Shown here one piece after another: positions 63,367-64,000 of a DNA stretch of 64,000 nucleotides. The notes under the pieces were generated by a model. The model had not been told where the DNA came from. It ran no database searches and saw only the letters and a program-made list of their open reading frames with translations. Made by a program: the position numbers and the translations under genes. Position 1 is the first letter of the stretch; the number at the start of each line of letters is the position of its first letter. Source of the DNA: Bacteroidaceae bacterium (GTDB lineage: Bacteria; Bacteroidota; Bacteroidia; Bacteroidales; Bacteroidaceae); NCBI GenBank assembly GCA_017619335.1, contig JAFZSP010000032.1, positions 62,001 to 126,000 on the forward strand. The letters are read 5' to 3'.

Positions 63367-64000
63367 AGTACATCGTGGCAACTTTGCCACCCGTCTGGGT
63401 ATCATCCTGGCCACCGCAGGCAGTTCCGTTGGATTGGGCAATATTTGGCGTTTTCCGGTGGAAACAGGCCAGCACGGCGGCGCGGCCTTCATCCTTATCT
63501 ATTTAGCCTGCGTCATCTTCCTCGGAGTCCCCATGATGACCGCTGAATTCATCATTGGCCGCCGCACACACACCGATATCGCCTCGGCCTACGAGAAACT
63601 CGCAAAAGAGAGTACCTCTCTCAACTCTAAACCCTCTTCTCTCAACTCCCTCTGGCCCCTGACCGGCTATGCTGGGATGCTCTGTGTGACGCTCATCCTC
63701 AGTTATTACGCAGTCGTGGCTGGCTGGGTGCTGAAATATGCAGTAGATGCTCTTCTCGGAAACCTCCATTCTGTCACAGACACCGCCTCCTATTTCATTG
63801 ATTTCCAAACTTCCACGTGGTCGCCGCTGATTTATGCCCTGGTCTTCATCCTTCTGACTCACATCATCATCGAGCGAGGTGTGCAGAATGGTATAGAGCG
63901 TTTCTCCAAAGTGATGATGCCACTCCTGCTATTGCTGATGTTGCTCTTGGCCATCGGTTCTTTGACGATGCCTGGAGCCGGCGCCGGTGTGGAGTTTCTG
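63344..64000 (+). CDS. Second NSS-family sodium symporter (partial, cut by window end)
   Basis: An ATG at 63344 lies 23 nt before the end of the preceding transporter, in another frame, and the frame stays open for 219 codons to the window edge. MNSASSNKVHRGNFATRLG is followed by the helix 1 signature ATAGSSVGLGNIWRFP and further LeuT-type helices, parallel to its neighbour. The overlap implies translational coupling. Residues about 91-103 (STSLNSKPSSLNS) are encoded by an in-frame heptamer array in the loop between helices 2 and 3. Confidence 0.88.
   Translation, partial: MNSASSNKVHRGNFATRLGIILATAGSSVGLGNIWRFPVETGQHGGAAFILIYLACVIFLGVPMMTAEFIIGRRTHTDIASAYEKLAKESTSLNSKPSSLNSLWPLTGYAGMLCVTLILSYYAVVAGWVLKYAVDALLGNLHSVTDTASYFIDFQTSTWSPLIYALVFILLTHIIIERGVQNGIERFSKVMMPLLLLLMLLLAIGSLTMPGAGAGVEFL
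63616..63650 (+). repeat. Heptamer array inside the second NSS gene
   Basis: CTCTCTC, AACTCTA, AACCCTC, TTCTCTC, AACTCCC in register. Substituted bases keep TAA out of the reading frame. Confidence 0.8.

Overview
The window looks like a chromosomal contig from a Bacteroidales bacterium, most likely Prevotella-like. The evidence is: promoters of the Bacteroidetes form (TTTG, about 20 nt, TAnnTTTG), a V/A-type ATPase operon of the Bacteroidales layout, an S46 dipeptidyl peptidase, many GH2/GH127 glycosidases with Sec signals, a PorT-like protein, and several secreted proteins that end in the same short tail (L-S/Q-G ... KGLYII-G-K-VVK) typical of type IX secretion cargo. Core genes are GC-rich by eye; the stretch from about 46.3 to 56.2 kb is visibly AT-richer and reads as an accessory region.

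Layout. 0-2.3 kb: end of a sulfatase, then gmd-fcl (GDP-L-fucose synthesis). 2.3-5.9 kb: recO (minus), tRNA-Glu, rpsT, gyrB. 6-8.9 kb: S46 peptidase and a zinc-ribbon NUDIX hydrolase. 9-21.5 kb: one long run of same-strand housekeeping genes, rimP-nusA-infB-cvpA-sufB-sufC-sufD-ybeY, a TlpA-like lipoprotein, a THUMP-like methyltransferase and a WbqC-family gene. 21.7-33.3 kb: secreted FIVAR/carbohydrate-binding-like protein, small lipoprotein, 2[4Fe-4S] ferredoxin, tRNA-Met, two GH2 enzymes, a PorT-like barrel, tRNA-Leu and tRNA-Val, and a GH127 beta-L-arabinofuranosidase-type enzyme. 33.5-41.4 kb: V/A-type ATPase operon (E, DUF2764, A, B, D, I, K), whose K subunit keeps the sodium-ligand residues. 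41.4-45.4 kb: PI-PLC-like protein, PEGA/TPR protein, geranylgeranyl-reductase-type flavoprotein.

Accessory region. A BRO-N-Fic fusion is followed by a hairpin-dense non-coding tract, a candidate small RNA, a small unknown protein (minus), and a strong promoter that drives a roughly 330-nt highly structured leader ending at an FRG-domain gene. Next comes the most striking locus: a secreted subtilisin-family protease carrying a dockerin, a secreted protein with three cohesin-like modules plus a terminal dockerin, a second protein with one cohesin-like module and a type IX tail, and a 62-residue peptide. This has the logic of a small scaffoldin system, but built around a protease.

56.5-64 kb: tRNA-Gln, M20 peptidase (minus), long-chain acyl-CoA ligase, prfB, a 48-residue membrane protein, CYTH protein, VanZ-like protein (minus), and two overlapping NSS-family sodium symporters, the second cut by the window edge.

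A second theme runs through the whole window: short arrays of 7-bp repeats (forms such as AACTCTA, AACTCTC, CTTTCAA, TTTCAGG, CATTTTC, TTTTACA). They lie between genes, next to promoters and start or stop codons, and also inside at least five coding sequences without breaking the frame.
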